Position numbers and translations under genes: made by a program
In this document: positions 16,604 through 24,542 of the stretch, in pieces
Layout of the letters: each line of letters opens with the position of its first letter
Numbering within the stretch: position 1 is the first letter of the stretch
The notes under the pieces: model-generated
Seen by the model: the letters and a program-made list of their open reading frames with translations, nothing else
Databases searched by the model: none
Told to the model about the DNA's origin: nothing
DNA from: JAFAGX01 sp035622175
GTDB lineage: Bacteria > Acidobacteriota > Terriglobia > Terriglobales > Acidobacteriaceae
Reading direction: 5' to 3'
DNA: 64,000 bases
Assembly (NCBI GenBank): GCA_035622175.1
Contig: DASPVV010000261.1
Span: 14,874-78,873 of the forward strand

Positions 16604-18871
16604 ATGCCCCTGAAGGTTCCCCTCCTTCGTCCACGCGGTGTCTCGCCGGCTCGAGCGCCCGTCCTGCGATATGGGGTGGCCCTCCTAAGCGTCATTCTCG
16701 CCTTGATCCCAGCCTTGCTGCTCTCCGATCTGGCGGAAAGCCGCCTGGTGGTGTTTGCCGTGGCCATTATGGTCAGCGCCTGGTACGGCGGTTGGAAGCC
16801 CGGTTTAGTGGCGACCTCGTTTGCCTTAACCGTCAGCGCTTATTTTTCTTTGGGCCAGGGGCATTCGCCCAGCGAATACCGCAGAGCCATCATACATCTC
16901 ATCCTCTTTGTCGTCGTGGCGCTGCTGATCTGCTGGTCTAATGCCGCCTTGCGTTCGGCCCAAGAAGGACTATGGCGATCCGAGGCCAACTTCCGCTCGC
17001 TCGTGACCAATGCTCCCTACGGAATCTGCCGCTGCGACGCGACTGGCATTGTGCTCAGCGCGAATCCTGCTCTGGTTGCCATGTTGGGTTACCGTGAAGG
17101 CTCCGACCTCGTAGGCCGGAGTTTACCGACTCTGTTTCGCGAGTTTCAAGAATGGTTCGCCGCAGCCGACCACTTGGCCACCGCCGAACGCTTCACCGGG
17201 CTCACCGCCGATTGGGTTCGCAGGGACGGCACCTCGCTCACGGTTCGGCTTTCCGGCCGCACTATTCGAGACCGAGATCACACGACGTATGTCGAACTCT
17301 TTGCCGAGGATGTCACCGAACGCCGGGCTTTGGAGCAGCAGCTGCGCCAGGCGCAAAAAATGGAAGCTGTCGGACGCCTGGCCGGGGGAATCGCCCACGA
17401 CTTTAACAACCTCTTGATGGTCATCGCTGGCTATTGCGAACTCTTGCTCGAGGGGGTTGGAGCAAGTGCGGCGGCCCGTGGGCCGGCCGAGGAGATCTCG
17501 AAAGCGGCCAAGCGCGCCATCGCGCTCACCGGCCAACTCCTGGCTTTTGGTCGAAAGCAGATGCTTGCCCCCCGAGTGCTGGATCTGAATGGGGTGATTA
17601 CCGAGAACCTGAAACTGCTAACCCGAGTGATCGGAGAAGACATTGAGCTGGTCATGGTTGCGGGCCCCGACTTGGGGCGGGTCAAGGCCGATCCGGGGCA
17701 AATCGAGCAAGTGATGATGAATCTTGCAGTGAATGCGCGCGACGCCATGCCGCAGGGAGGCAGACTCACCATCGAAACCGCCAACCTCCGAGTGGAGGAA
17801 GGGTCCACCCGTCCCCATATGCCGTCCGAGCCGGGCGACTACGTGATGCTTGCCGTAAGTGACACCGGCTTGGGAATGGATGCCGAAACCCAGACCCACA
17901 TTTTCGAGCCGTTTTTCACCACCAAGGGCCCGAAGGGCACCGGCCTGGGACTGTCCACGGTCTACGGCATTGTCAAACAGAGCGAAGGCTACATCTGGGT
18001 TCGAAGCCAGCCGAATCGGGGAACAACCTTCCGGATCTTCCTCCCCCGGGTTGATGAAACTGGCGAAAGCGTGGCGCAAGAAGGGCCGCTCACCATGACG
18101 GAGGCCTCCCCCGGTCACGAGACCATCTTGCTCGTGGAAGACGAAACCACCCTGCGGGAGCTGACGCGGCAATATCTTGCGACCCTAGGTTACGAAGTGT
18201 TGTCGGTGCCCGATCCGGCGGTTGCCCTGGACGTTGCCGGGGCTCACCGGGGCGCAATTCATCTCCTGCTGAGCGACGTGATCATGCCCGGGATGAATGG
18301 CCGCGAGCTCGCACAGAGGATCGTTTCGATGCGCAGGGAAACCAGAGTGCTCTATATGTCCGGCTACAGCGACAGCGTTGTGGGACACAACGGCGAGCTC
18401 GAGGCCGGAATCGACCTGCTGCAGAAGCCCTTTGCGCTGCCAATTCTGAAAGCCAAGGTGCGTCAGGTTCTCGATCGACCGCAATCCAAGGAGGCTCTCA
18501 TGGCCGTTCGTTCCACTCCAACCCCTTATCGAAGAACAAAGCAATCTCCCCTCCGGGCGCGACGTTTTCGCCTGCACTTGCCTTTGCGATATCGCGAGAT
18601 CGGAGCCGCGGAGTGGTCAGCTGGGACCACGGAGGATATCAGCCGTTCCGGCATGTTGTTTCAGGCGGAGGCCTTGGTTTTGCCCAACGTACAGCTTGAA
18701 ATTAACCTGGTCCTGCCGCGGGAAATCGTTGGACTGACATCGGCGGAGGTGCTATGCCGGGGGGAAGTTGTGCGGGCGCTCGGCGGCGAGGCGCCGGCGA
18801 CGAAGCCGAAGCTGGCGGCAAAAATTCTCCAATACCAGTTCCATCCGGTTTCGCGAATGGCCCAAGCCTAG
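16604..18871 (+). CDS. Membrane hybrid sensor histidine kinase with receiver and PilZ domains
   Basis: The 755-residue protein has about four membrane segments in residues 22-115 (DUF4118-like), a PAS domain at ~128-240, and a HisKA domain with the GIAHDFNN H-box, phosphoacceptor His265. A HATPase domain follows, with N box NARDAMPQ, GLGM and GTGLGLS. A receiver domain holds Asp558 in LLLSDVIMPG and ends with the KPF lysine. A C-terminal PilZ domain from ~650 has RRFR...LRYR and EDISRSG, matching RxxxR and [D/N]xSxxG of c-di-GMP binders. Signal input would lead to phosphotransfer to its own receiver, possibly modulated by c-di-GMP. It is transcribed opposite to nadD and obgE, which it separates. 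Confidence 0.9.
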   Translation: MPLKVPLLRPRGVSPARAPVLRYGVALLSVILALIPALLLSDLAESRLVVFAVAIMVSAWYGGWKPGLVATSFALTVSAYFSLGQGHSPSEYRRAIIHLILFVVVALLICWSNAALRSAQEGLWRSEANFRSLVTNAPYGICRCDATGIVLSANPALVAMLGYREGSDLVGRSLPTLFREFQEWFAAADHLATAERFTGLTADWVRRDGTSLTVRLSGRTIRDRDHTTYVELFAEDVTERRALEQQLRQAQKMEAVGRLAGGIAHDFNNLLMVIAGYCELLLEGVGASAAARGPAEEISKAAKRAIALTGQLLAFGRKQMLAPRVLDLNGVITENLKLLTRVIGEDIELVMVAGPDLGRVKADPGQIEQVMMNLAVNARDAMPQGGRLTIETANLRVEEGSTRPHMPSEPGDYVMLAVSDTGLGMDAETQTHIFEPFFTTKGPKGTGLGLSTVYGIVKQSEGYIWVRSQPNRGTTFRIFLPRVDETGESVAQEGPLTMTEASPGHETILLVEDETTLRELTRQYLATLGYEVLSVPDPAVALDVAGAHRGAIHLLLSDVIMPGMNGRELAQRIVSMRRETRVLYMSGYSDSVVGHNGELEAGIDLLQKPFALPILKAKVRQVLDRPQSKEALMAVRSTPTPYRRTKQSPLRARRFRLHLPLRYREIGAAEWSAGTTEDISRSGMLFQAEALVLPNVQLEINLVLPREIVGLTSAEVLCRGEVVRALGGEAPATKPKLAAKILQYQFHPVSRMAQA

Positions 18872-18958
18872 CGTGTCACCTCTCGCACTGGAGGTTCGGG
18901 CAAGGCACAGCGTCGGCCGGCGCAAGCGCCACAAACCTGGGCCGGGCTCCGCATGGGG

Positions 18959-20044
18959 TCAGCTGTTTTCTGGTTCGATCGGATTCTGAGCCATGGCGGC
19001 TGGATACCCGGCCGCATCCTCATTGCCAGTCCCGCCGGAAATCGCTTTGAGCTTTGCCGCCATCGCATATTTCAGTTGGCGAATGCCTTTGCCGGTCACA
19101 GCGGAGATGGGGAATAACTCCAGGTTCCGCTGCTTCGAATATCGCTTGAGTTCTGCCAGCTTGCGGTTGTTCGCGACATCGATTTTCGACGCCACCATGA
19201 TCATCGGCTTATCTTCCAGTTTCGCCGCAAAGCTCTTCAGTTCACTGAGGATTACCTCCACGTCATGAATGGGGTCCGGACGGCCACTGGAGTCCGACAC
19301 ATCGACCAGATGCACCAGCAGGCGTGTGCGTTCGATGTGACGCAGAAATTGAGTGCCGAGCCCGGCCCCGCGGTGCGCTCCCTCGATGAGCCCGGGAATG
19401 TCGGCCACAACAAAGCTTTGCTCCTCCGGCCCCCGACCGACCACGACCACGCCCAGGTTCGGCTCGAGGGTGGTAAACGGGTAGTCGGCAATCTTGGGGC
19501 GGGCGGCGGAGATACGAGAAATCAAAGTGGATTTGCCGACATTCGGGAACCCCACCAGGCCCACGTCCGCCAACAGTTTCAGTTCCAGGCGAAGGACGCG
19601 TTCTTCCCCGGGAAGGCCGGCTTCATGCTCCCGCGGAGCCTGATGCGTCGCCGTGGCAAATCGCGCATTGCCCCTTCCGCCACGGCCGCCTCGAGCCACC
19701 ACCATGCGTTCATCCGGACGGGAAAAATCGTGGATTTTCCCCCCGGCTTCCTCGTCATAGACGAGGGTTCCGACCGGCACTCTCAGCACAACATCTTCCC
19801 CCTCGCGCCCGGTCTTGTTCGAGCCTTCCCCGTGCTTCCCGCGTTGTGCTTTATATTCTGGATTAAAGCGAAAGTGCACCAGCGTATTGTGGCGTTCACT
19901 CGATGCGATGACGACATCGCCGCCTTTGCCGCCGTCGCCGCCGGACGGGCCACCCCGCGGAACAAACTTCTCCCTGCGGAAGGCAACACAGCCATTGCCG
20001 CCGTCCCCGGCCTTCACGCGGATTGTGGCCTCGTCAATGAACAC
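18959..20044 (-). CDS. obgE: Obg-family GTPase ObgE/CgtA
   Basis: The product is 361 residues. The glycine-rich Obg fold occupies residues 1-158 (AGDGGNGCVAFRREKFV, GGPSGGDGGKGG). The GTPase domain has G1 GFPNVGKSTLIS, G3 DIPGLIEGAHRGAGLG and a SKID version of the NKxD motif. A short variable tail ends the protein. It is an essential GTPase in 50S subunit maturation and stress signalling. The start codon is GTG, giving the standard MFIDEATIRVKAGD. It follows rpmA by 149 nt in the rplU-rpmA-obgE order. Confidence 0.97.
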   Translation of the reverse strand: MFIDEATIRVKAGDGGNGCVAFRREKFVPRGGPSGGDGGKGGDVVIASSERHNTLVHFRFNPEYKAQRGKHGEGSNKTGREGEDVVLRVPVGTLVYDEEAGGKIHDFSRPDERMVVARGGRGGRGNARFATATHQAPREHEAGLPGEERVLRLELKLLADVGLVGFPNVGKSTLISRISAARPKIADYPFTTLEPNLGVVVVGRGPEEQSFVVADIPGLIEGAHRGAGLGTQFLRHIERTRLLVHLVDVSDSSGRPDPIHDVEVILSELKSFAAKLEDKPMIMVASKIDVANNRKLAELKRYSKQRNLELFPISAVTGKGIRQLKYAMAAKLKAISGGTGNEDAAGYPAAMAQNPIEPENS

Positions 20045-20193
20045 GAGCGCTGGGTTGGTGATCCGCCGTCGGGCTCAGCGGGGCGACGGTCGGACGAGGG
20101 TCGGAAGCCAAAAGCAAAAGGCCCTGGTTTCAAAAGCGAGGCCGTCAGTGGGTTGTGGGGAGGCGGACAGGCTGTCCGCCGGGCCGAAACCGC

Positions 20194-20457
20194 TCATCTC
20201 GCTTTCTCGGGTTCGATCATGACATACTTGCCCGTCGAGCCCCGATCCTTGAAGCGGATGCGGCCGGTGATCTTGGCAAACAAAGTGTCGTCCTTGCCGC
20301 GCCCCACATTCAGGCCGGGTTTCACGCGGGTTCCACGCTGGCGCACAATGATCGTGCCGCCCGGGACCAACTGTCCGCCAAATGCCTTAAATCCCAGCCG
20401 TTGGGAATTCGAGTCGCGCCCGTTTCGCGAAGTGCCTTGACCTTTCTTGTGTGCCAT
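20194..20457 (-). CDS. rpmA: 50S ribosomal protein L27
   Basis: The 87-residue product MAHKKGQGTSRNGRDSNSQR... is a standard bL27, whose N-terminal tail reaches the peptidyl transferase centre. The protein starts directly with MAHKKG, so no Firmicutes-type cleaved N-terminal extension is needed. The frame continues six codons upstream to 20475, but ATG 20457 is the family start. It lies 72 nt downstream of rplU and upstream of obgE. Confidence 0.97.
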   Translation of the reverse strand: MAHKKGQGTSRNGRDSNSQRLGFKAFGGQLVPGGTIIVRQRGTRVKPGLNVGRGKDDTLFAKITGRIRFKDRGSTGKYVMIEPEKAR

Positions 20458-20529
20458 AAGAGTCTCACTCGTCAATCGGAATTGCGGTTTTCAAACTAAG
20501 AACGGACATCTTGCCGCTGCCCGCGTTTC

Positions 20530-21009
20530 TTAGCTCTTCTTTTTCTTTTTTGGCGGCGCCTTCGCCTTTTTCGCCGTAGGCTTCTTCGCCGCAGATTTCT
20601 TCTTCGCCTTTGCCGGGGGAGCCTTCGGTGCCTCGGCAGCAAGCGGAGCCGCTGCCTTGGCTTCTGGCTCCGGCGCGGGCTTGGGAGCTGTGAATTTGTG
20701 ACCGTTGAAGGCGATCTCGGTAATGCGCACGGCCGTATACGGCTGGCGGTGCCCACGCAATTTCTTATATTGCTTCTTGCGCTTGTAGTGGAAGACCAGG
20801 ATCTTGTCGCTTCGCCCTTGTTCGAGCACCTCGCCGACCACCTGGGTATCGGGATTTGGCTTGCTGATCTGGCCTTCCTCGGGAGAGATCGCCAAGACAT
20901 CGCCGAACTGGAATTGGCTTCCAGAATCTCCCGGCTGGAATTCCACTCGAATCACGTCGCCCGGAGCTACCCGGTACTGCTTCCCACCGGCGCGGATGAC
21001 CGCGTACAT
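20530..21009 (-). CDS. rplU: 50S ribosomal protein L21 with Lys/Ala/Pro-rich C-terminal tail
   Basis: Residues 1-103 are an ordinary bL21 (MYAVIRAGGKQYRV, KRKKQYKKLRGHRQP). L21 is normally ~103 residues, but this one is 159. The extra ~55 residues are low-complexity: Pro/Ala/Glu first, then repeated KKxxAKK-type basic sequence ending KKKKKS, resembling histone H1-like tails. The start ATG 21009 gives the family N-terminus. It heads the rplU-rpmA-obgE operon. Its leader holds a promoter candidate and a hairpin. Confidence 0.96.
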   Translation of the reverse strand: MYAVIRAGGKQYRVAPGDVIRVEFQPGDSGSQFQFGDVLAISPEEGQISKPNPDTQVVGEVLEQGRSDKILVFHYKRKKQYKKLRGHRQPYTAVRITEIAFNGHKFTAPKPAPEPEAKAAAPLAAEAPKAPPAKAKKKSAAKKPTAKKAKAPPKKKKKS

Positions 21010-21111
21010 ACTAAGCCTCCATGCCATCCCGGCGCACCGTTACGGGTTGCGGGTGGTTGCGAAGATTTTCTGCTTGCTGTTCCGCGTCGGCTCTTGGGCT
21101 ACGATTGCGGA

Positions 21112-21130
21112 CGGCTCCAGAGGGGAGCCG
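21112..21130 (-). promoter_or_regulatory. Hairpin in rplU leader (possible L21 autoregulatory leader)
   Basis: A perfect 7-bp stem, CGGCTCC/GGAGCCG, with a five-base loop lies about 105 nt upstream of the rplU start and downstream of the candidate promoter at 21153-21182. L21 leaders that respond to the ribosomal protein are known in other phyla. Assignment here rests only on position and the stem. Confidence 0.35.
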
Positions 21131-21152
21131 CAAGTACAGGCAAACAGTAGTT

Positions 21153-21182
21153 AGTTTACTGGGTGGCGTTGAGAAGCGTCAA
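21153..21182 (-). promoter_or_regulatory. Candidate rplU promoter
   Basis: On the minus strand TTGACG (21182-21177) and TAAACT (21158-21153) are separated by 18 nt, close to sigma-70 spacing, with a 5/6 match at -35 and 4/6 at -10. The -35 lies within a 10-bp inverted repeat (GGGTGGCGTT at 21161-21170 with AACGCCACCC at 21182-21191). The rest of 21010-21337 holds no gene that I can recognise. Confidence 0.4.
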
Positions 21183-21337
21183 ACGCCACCCACCCGCGAC
21201 AGCCTCAGCCACTCCCCCCCGACCCCCGCGAGCGGGAAACGTCGCCGCTCGCTGGTCGCTTCCGTCGCCGGGCAAGAAATGTACCGGCAAATGCGGCAGG
21301 ATAATAGGGGCCTGCGCTCGCCCTCCGCCAGTCTCTT

Positions 21338-21826
21338 TCAGCTGCTCAACTTTTTCAGCGCTTCCAGCAGTTCTTCATTGTCCGGCACCTGATCAAGCGG
21401 ATATACCTCGGCAAATGCGATTCTTCCATCCTTGTCGACGATGAATACCGCCCGCTCGCTGATTCCTGCCAAAGGAGGATTCTCGCGAAGCACGCCGAAT
21501 GCCTGCGCCACCTCCCCGTGCGGGTAAAAATCTGAGCACATCGGCAGGTGCATCCTGCCAATGTCGTGCTTTTGCCATGCCATGTGGCTGTAAAGCGTAT
21601 CTACGCTGATGTCCAGGACCTGGGCATTGAGCCGGGCGAACTTCTCGCGATCGCGATCGAACGCCGGTACTTGCTCGCTTCAAGTTGGCGTCCAGTTGGC
21701 CGGGTGAAAGGTCACAACCACATGCTTTTGGTTGCGATAATCACTCAGTCGGATCCGCATCCGCTGCTCTCCCTCGACAGCCGGCAGCTCAAAATCCGGC
21801 GCCATTTCGCCCGGTTTCAGTGGCAT
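21338..21826 (-). CDS. Selenocysteine-containing peroxiredoxin, AhpE-like (in-frame UGA read as Sec)
   Basis: Translated across one in-frame TGA (21680-21682), this is a complete 162-residue AhpC/TSA peroxiredoxin. Residues 1-48 end FHPANWTPT, residue 49 is the UGA, and the frame goes on SEQVPAFDRDREKF to a normal end. The active-site pattern PxxxTxxC is met as Pro42, Thr46, U49, so the UGA replaces the peroxidatic cysteine. Downstream blocks (CSDFYPHGEVAQAFGV, ISERAVFIVDKDGRI) fit the AhpE group, which reduces H2O2 and peroxynitrite. RBS AAGGAGGA precedes ATG 21826. selB is in the same window and a hairpin follows the UGA. A nonsense-mutated gene is the alternative, but there is no other lesion. 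Confidence 0.88.
21632..21667 (-). promoter_or_regulatory. Candidate bacterial SECIS hairpin
   Basis: Directly 3' of the peroxiredoxin UGA the mRNA can fold as CCGGCG (21667-21662) paired with CGCCCGG (21638-21632, one bulged C). Above this come UUC/GAA, a GA bulge on the 5' side, and a UCGC/GCGA upper stem closing a GAUC loop. The loop G is 28 nt after the UGA. From what I recall of bacterial SECIS models, a G at the start of the apical loop and a distance of roughly 16-37 nt are expected. No classic GGU loop is present. Confidence 0.55.
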
Positions 21827-21865
21827 ACTTCCTCCTTGTCCCTGCATTTGCCCAGTAAACACTAA

Positions 21866-21885
21866 GGGCGGCCTTTCGGCCGCCC
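21866..21885 (-). terminator. Rho-independent terminator-like hairpin after cspA
   Basis: A perfect 8-bp stem GGGCGGCC/GGCCGCCC closes a GAAA tetraloop on the minus strand and is followed by TTAGTGTTTA. It lies 24 nt beyond the cspA stop and 39 nt before the peroxiredoxin start, so it probably ends or attenuates the cspA transcript. Confidence 0.6.
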
Positions 21886-21909
21886 TCATCGCGGATTGCA
21901 AAAAGTGGA

Positions 21910-22110
21910 TTAAACGCCTTTCACATTCTCGGCCTGCCAGCCCTTGGGACCCTTCACGACGTCGAACTGGACTTGCTGACCTTCCTGCAGGCTGCGGAAT
22001 CCCTGTGCCTGGATGGCCGAGAAGTGTACGAACACGTCCTCCCCATTCTGGCGGCTGATAAAACCATAACCCTTGGCGTCGTTAAACCACTTTACTGTTC
22101 CTGTTTCCAT
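21910..22110 (-). CDS. cspA: Cold shock domain protein
   Basis: The 66-residue protein is a single cold shock domain: WFNDAKGYGFI carries RNP1 and DVFVHFSAI carries RNP2. It binds single-stranded RNA/DNA and acts as an RNA chaperone. The ATG is preceded by AAAAAGGAAC about 10-12 nt upstream and an A-rich 5' leader, which is normal for csp mRNAs. A terminator hairpin follows at 21866-21885. The csp paralogue designation is generic. Confidence 0.95.
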   Translation of the reverse strand: METGTVKWFNDAKGYGFISRQNGEDVFVHFSAIQAQGFRSLQEGQQVQFDVVKGPKGWQAENVKGV

Positions 22111-22259
22111 GGTGTTGCTTTGTTCCTTTTTGTTTTAGATGTGCGCTGATTCACTTCCCAGGACTTCTGCAGGCAGGTCACGCCGGTTAGCGGGAATTAC
22201 TGGAAACTGCAAAAACCGCGAAGTTCAAACGCCAAGTGATTCTACCGCAAAATTCCGCG

Positions 22260-23160
22260 AAATTGCTACGATTATTTGGGCGAGCACATCCTAAGTATAG
22301 TGTTATCAATGAGAAGCGTGCCCCCATGGCGAACATGCCGTGGGTGATGCCCCAAGCAGCCGTTGGAGAAGGCTTCATGGTGGTAACTGTCGTGTTCCAT
22401 CCTTTGCTCCGGCGGAGGTGACCGAGATTTGCGGCACCGTAGTCATAAACCCCGTCGTTCACGATGAGTGCGGAAATGCGTTTTTCAAACGCAACGGCTC
22501 GCGGCGCAAATACGCCTCCCAGACTGATTCCCATCAGGGCGATCTTTGCCGGATCAGTACCGGCGAGCGTCAGCGCATAATCGATCACCGGTGAGACCAC
22601 GTTCTCCCCATCCGGACGGAAGGTCAGACCCTCGCGATGCAACGGCCCGAATTGCCCGGGCCATCGAAAGTGAGCACGTTGTAGCCGCGTTCGACGGCGT
22701 CACGCGCCACCGACGTGCAAGTCCTCGGCGGAGCCATCGAACCCGGAGTGAATAATAAGGAGGGGGGCCCGGCCCGAATCGTCTAGGCGATCGGCCTGGC
22801 AGGCTAGTGTGTTCGTAAAGGATCTTCCAAGGGGTGGCGCACGCTTGATAACCATCGAGCGATTGCAGTACGCACTTGCTATCCTGGGGTCGCGCGGATT
22901 GGCATGCAGAAAGAACTCTGAGGCGCGGTAGTAGGTTGCGGCACGCAAGAAGCTGTCACGGGCACTGGTGCGGTGCCCGCGGCCGAGTTGCTCTGCTGCC
23001 TCGGTTGCCGCTCGGCTGTGGTATTGCAAGCGTCGTACCCGCTATCGAAGTCGCCCGATGTGATTCGGGCAGCGGTGGCCAGAACCTCGCCGAATTCACT
23101 TCCGCCGTAAGCGGCCGCTCCGAAGGCGCGCAGGGGTTTCGCAAACAGGATTTCCCTTCG
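22260..23160 (-). pseudogene. Decayed alpha/beta hydrolase gene (several frameshifts)
   Basis: Pieces of one protein lie in successive minus-strand frames. LRAFGAAAYGGSEFGEV...GDFDSGYDA (about 23160-23035) jumps frame to YHSRAATEAAEQLGRGH...LLIIHSGFDGSAEDLHV (to about 22705). It jumps again to RDAVERGYNVLTFDGPG, and again to HREGLTFRPDGENVV...IALMGISLGGVFAPRAVAF (22640-22500), with the GxSxG nucleophile elbow GISLGG. The tail beyond about 22260 is unrelated. At least three indels separate the parts, so no full protein can be made. The intact ancestor resembles the ~400-residue acylaminoacyl-peptidase/FrsA-like hydrolases. Confidence 0.8.
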
Positions 23161-23165
23161 GACTC

Positions 23166-23477
23166 AAGCTCCGGGTACGAAGGACATCTGTGTCCGGATT
23201 CGTCGGTTTTGGGGGTTGGTTGGTCTGAGCAGGGTGGAACCGTCGTCAGCCGACGAAATCCATTCTCGTGGCGAATTTCGCTGGTTTGTACGAACATCAT
23301 GGGTGTAGATCAATGCTGGTTGACCGAGGCCGAATCTTCGAAGATCGTCTTGACCCTGACCGTAAACTGTTTCCTACATGGCTTCCAAAACCGTATCCGA
23401 CTGACCTTGCCATCGGGCCAACCCAGCTTGACCGCTTAATCAAGAGCCCGGTGCGGGTCGGAAAAGTAGATGATTGC
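23166..23477. other. Gene-poor stretch between hydrolase remnant and TlpA-like gene
   Basis: No recognisable gene, repeat or RNA was seen. A plus-strand frame continuous with the TlpA-like gene is open from 23268, but its translation (MANFAGLYEHHGC...) has no family look and no ribosome binding site. Confidence 0.4.
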
Positions 23478-24407
23478 GTGGCTCTTCTTTGCAAACGTTG
23501 GCTGTCGGTGACGGCGGTGATTGGGATGTTGTCTAGTCTTTTGCTCGCCGACATCATTCAGAATGTGAGAGCCGCACTCGCAGAAAGCAACGTTGCGGTC
23601 GCGATTTCCCAACTCGAGAATTACCGCAGCGCACATGGTGTGGATCCCGAGTACCTGGAGGGGGCCTCTTGGGTGGCGCGCGCCTACCTCTCTCGGAATC
23701 AGTTGGACCAGGCGGATGGCTGGGCGAAGCAGGTCGAGACTTCCTCCCGCCAGCTGCTCGAACACCGAGAGCTCGATGCCGAGCCGCATCTGCTGATTGC
23801 CTTGGGTGCCGCGCTCGAGGTCGAAGCCCAGTCGCTCGTGTTGCGGGGCGAGAAAAGCCAGGCGGCGGCGCTTCTCCGGCGCAACCTGGCGACTTACGGC
23901 GGCACTTTGCTGCGCGCGCGCCTGCAAAAGAACCTCAATCTGATCGGCTTCGAGGGAAAGCCGGCTCCCTCGCTCGGGCTTACCAAATACATCGGAATCC
24001 GGCCTACTCCGCTCAACCAGTTAATGGGTTTTCCGGTTCTATTGTTCTTCTGGGCTCATTGGTGCGCCGACTGCAAGCAAGAAGGACCGATTCTTGCCCA
24101 GTTGAACTCGGAATTCTCCCCCAAGGGACTGAAACTAGAAGCGCCCACGCAGTTCTACGGCTACGCCGCTTACGGACAGGAGGCCACTCCGCAGGCCGAG
24201 TTCGACTACATCGGGCATGTCTGGCGACAGTACTATGCTGGGCTGCAGGAGATCGCGGTGCCCGTCAGCAAGGGAAATTTCGACAAATACGGAGCCAGCA
24301 CGACTCCGACGCTGGTGCTGATCGATCGTCAGGGGCACATCGCCCTATACCATCCTGGATTCATGTCGTACAACGACCTGCGCGCGGCCATTGAAAAAGC
24401 GATGTAG
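23478..24407 (+). CDS. Exported TlpA-like thioredoxin-fold protein with helical N-terminal domain
   Basis: Starting at GTG 23478, the product is 309 residues with a signal-peptide-like N-terminus (KRW, then VTAVIGMLSSLLLA, cut near residue 24). Residues ~30-170 are helical and repeat-like (ASWVARAYLSRNQLDQADGW, AAALLRRNLATYGG), plausibly TPR. The C-terminal ~140 residues are a thioredoxin fold with FFWAHWCADCKQE, a CxxC with Ala-Asp between the cysteines, and the cis-Pro in TTPTLVLID. It is probably a periplasmic disulfide reductase. The frame is open back to 23268, so the start is uncertain. An alternative is ATG 23526. Confidence 0.78.
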   Translation: MALLCKRWLSVTAVIGMLSSLLLADIIQNVRAALAESNVAVAISQLENYRSAHGVDPEYLEGASWVARAYLSRNQLDQADGWAKQVETSSRQLLEHRELDAEPHLLIALGAALEVEAQSLVLRGEKSQAAALLRRNLATYGGTLLRARLQKNLNLIGFEGKPAPSLGLTKYIGIRPTPLNQLMGFPVLLFFWAHWCADCKQEGPILAQLNSEFSPKGLKLEAPTQFYGYAAYGQEATPQAEFDYIGHVWRQYYAGLQEIAVPVSKGNFDKYGASTTPTLVLIDRQGHIALYHPGFMSYNDLRAAIEKAM

Positions 24408-24542
24408 GCGCGCGACCGCCCCATGCTGGTAGCCAAGGGGGTACGGCCCCGGCCTGGAAACCCAGGGTGCCGAGGTTTGCGGACGCTCGAAGAGCGCTGC
24501 CCAGCCGACGGAATCCAAGGAATGCAAGAGATCGCGAAGCCG

